The notes under the pieces were generated by a model. The model did no database searches, had not been told where the DNA came from, and saw nothing but the letters and a program-made list of their open reading frames with translations. This document shows positions 6,230 through 7,327 of a stretch of DNA of 7,327 nt, one piece after another (the first letter of the stretch is position 1; each line of letters opens with the position of its first letter). A program made the position numbers and the translations under genes. Source of the stretch: an uncultured Collinsella sp. (GTDB taxonomy: Bacteria; Actinomycetota; Coriobacteriia; Coriobacteriales; Coriobacteriaceae); NCBI GenBank assembly GCA_905197585.1, contig CAJJZO010000089.1, forward strand, positions 1-7,327, given 5' to 3'.

Positions 6230-6270
6230 AATTATTGAATCAGATATAACCCAACTTTTTGGAGGTACGA

Positions 6271-6579
6271 ATGGCACTCCCTCAGCTTACCGATGAGCAG
6301 CGCAAGCAGGCTCTTGAGAAGGCTGCTGCCGCACGTCACGCCCGCGCTGAGCTTCGCGAGCAGATCAAGAAGGGCGAAAAGTCCCTCGAGTCTGTGCTCA
6401 ACTCCGATGACCCCATCGCTTCCCGCATGAAGGTTTCCACCCTCATCGAGTCTCTTCCTGGTTATGGCAAGGCCAAGGCCGCCAAGATCATGGAGGAGCT
6501 CGGTATCTCCGCTACCCGTCGCGTCCAGGGCCTCGGCGTCCGTCAGCGCGAGCAGCTCCTCGAGCAGCTGACCAAATAA
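6271..6579 (+). CDS. mihF: Actinobacterial integration host factor (mIHF/sIHF family)
   Basis: This is a small nucleoid-associated DNA-binding protein found across Actinobacteria and unrelated in fold to enterobacterial IHF. The 102 residues begin MALPQLTDEQRKQALEKAAA, the family hallmark, followed by an Arg/Lys/Glu-rich helix (about 8-34), KVSTLIESLPGYGKAKAAKIM (54-74), which holds the helix-turn DNA-contact region, and TRRVQGLGVRQREQLLEQL (82-100). The ATG at 6271 follows GGAGGT (6261-6266); a TTG at 6259 would start ahead of that site. The family condenses and bends DNA and, in Streptomyces and mycobacteria, affects replication and gene expression. Its place between pyrF and gmk is the conserved actinobacterial position. 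Confidence 0.95.
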   Translation: MALPQLTDEQRKQALEKAAAARHARAELREQIKKGEKSLESVLNSDDPIASRMKVSTLIESLPGYGKAKAAKIMEELGISATRRVQGLGVRQREQLLEQLTK

Positions 6580-7149
6580 GTGGGCGCTCAGGATTCCAAG
6601 CTCTTTGTGATTTCTGGACCGTCAGGCGCAGGCAAGGGCACGCTCGTCACTCGTGTGCGCGAGCTCCGCTCGAACCTGGGCCTGACGGTTTCGGCTACCA
6701 CGCGAGCACCACGCAAAGGTGAGGTCGACGGCGTCAACTACTTTTTTCTGACGCGCGAGGAGTTCGACCGCCGCGTGGCAAACGGTGAGTTTGTTGAGTG
6801 GGCCGAGGTCCACGGTAACTGCTACGGCACGTTGGTGAGCGAGGTCACATCCAAGCTCGCCTCTGGCGCATCTCTGATTTTGGAGATCGATGTCCAGGGT
6901 GCCCTGCAGGTGAAGGAGCGTTTCCCCGAGGCCGTGCTGATCTTTATCAAGCCGCCTTCGCTTGAGGTACTCCGCGAGCGTCTGGTCGGTCGCGGTACCG
7001 AGACGCCCGAGACGATCGAGCTGCGTATGGCAAACGCCGCCGATGAGCTTGCCCTTGCCGACCGCTACGACGACGTCGTGGTGAATGACGATCTCGACCG
7101 CGCGACCGATGAGCTCGTTCGCGTTCTCGATATGCATGAAAGGATCTGA
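6580..7149 (+). CDS. gmk: Guanylate kinase
   Basis: Guanylate kinase transfers phosphate from ATP to GMP, giving GDP. The 189 residues match the family. Signatures are FVISGPSGAGKGT (P-loop, 13-21), VSATTRAPRKGEVDGVNYFF (38-57, GMP binding), GNCYGT (79-84), LEIDVQGA (101-108) and the lid region GRGTETPETIELRM (137-150). GTG 6580 abuts the mihF TAA with no base between, and the 20 bases before it contain no clear GGAGG-type site. Translation probably relies on ribosomes finishing mihF. No other start is available before the P-loop. Confidence 0.97.
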   Translation: MGAQDSKLFVISGPSGAGKGTLVTRVRELRSNLGLTVSATTRAPRKGEVDGVNYFFLTREEFDRRVANGEFVEWAEVHGNCYGTLVSEVTSKLASGASLILEIDVQGALQVKERFPEAVLIFIKPPSLEVLRERLVGRGTETPETIELRMANAADELALADRYDDVVVNDDLDRATDELVRVLDMHERI

Positions 7150-7154
7150 GGTCC

Positions 7155-7327
7155 GTGTCCGTTGTAAAGCCTTGCATTGACGATCTTCTGGAGAAGACCG
7201 ATCACAACCGCTTCCTGCTCGCTTCGCTTGCCTCCAAGCGCGCCTGCGACATCAATAGCATGCTGCGTGGCCAGCACACCCGCGTGCTTGCCGTCCAGGA
7301 TGTCGATGACATCACCATCGGGCTTTC
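7155..7327 (+). CDS. rpoZ: RNA polymerase omega subunit, 5' part
   Basis: From GTG 7155 the frame reads without stop to the window edge, giving 57 residues that start MSVVKPCIDDLLEKTDHNRF and continue FLLASLASKRACDINSML (20-37), the omega-family core helix with the conserved K-R-A-x-x-I-N pattern. Omega helps assemble and stabilise RNA polymerase around the beta' subunit. The start is five bases after the gmk stop; AAAGGA (7139-7144) is ten bases upstream and TGAGGT closer, so the start is reasonable. The 3' end lies beyond the window. The order gmk-rpoZ is conserved in many bacteria. Confidence 0.93.
   Translation, partial: MSVVKPCIDDLLEKTDHNRFLLASLASKRACDINSMLRGQHTRVLAVQDVDDITIGL

Overview
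The window is a GC-rich, densely packed chromosomal segment from what looks like an anaerobic actinobacterium, most likely of the class Coriobacteriia (Collinsella-like). The reasons are: a recognisable actinobacterial integration host factor (mIHF) gene placed between pyrF and gmk-rpoZ, which is conserved actinobacterial gene order; a two-subunit PyrK/PyrD (class 1B, NAD-linked) dihydroorotate dehydrogenase, typical of anaerobic and low-oxygen bacteria; PyrR control; and frequent GTG starts with strong GGAGG ribosome binding sites. The genus is inferred from this overall picture, not proven.

Layout. At the left, rpmB (ribosomal protein L28) is on the minus strand with a short leader. A divergent gap of about 450 bases follows. 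It holds the rpmB promoter, the probable pyr promoter, and a folded leader that reads as a transcription attenuator: a small hairpin with a CGAGA loop, a long antiterminator, and an intrinsic terminator with seven T. Then come pyrR, pyrB and pyrC on the plus strand, tightly overlapped, with each ribosome binding site lying inside the end of the previous gene. A 92-base gap with a terminator-like hairpin separates pyrC from pyrK, pyrD and pyrF, which again overlap. A 239-base gap with a long hairpin and a palindrome over an extended -10 promoter precedes mihF, gmk (start codon directly abutting the mihF stop) and the first 57 codons of rpoZ, which runs off the right edge.

How the genes work together. 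PyrB, PyrC, PyrK/PyrD and PyrF are four of the six steps of de novo UMP synthesis (carbamoyl aspartate, dihydroorotate, orotate, and finally OMP to UMP). Carbamoyl phosphate synthase (carAB) and orotate phosphoribosyltransferase (pyrE) are not in the window. PyrR would sense UMP/UTP against PRPP and, when bound to the leader RNA, favour the terminator ahead of its own gene. mihF-gmk-rpoZ is a separate small transcription unit linking nucleoid architecture, GMP phosphorylation and the omega subunit of RNA polymerase.

The proteins are all well known families. The less ordinary material is in the RNA and DNA between genes: the pyr attenuator with a binding loop whose stem differs from the Bacillus consensus, a possible second termination point inside the operon, and an operator-like palindrome over the mihF promoter.
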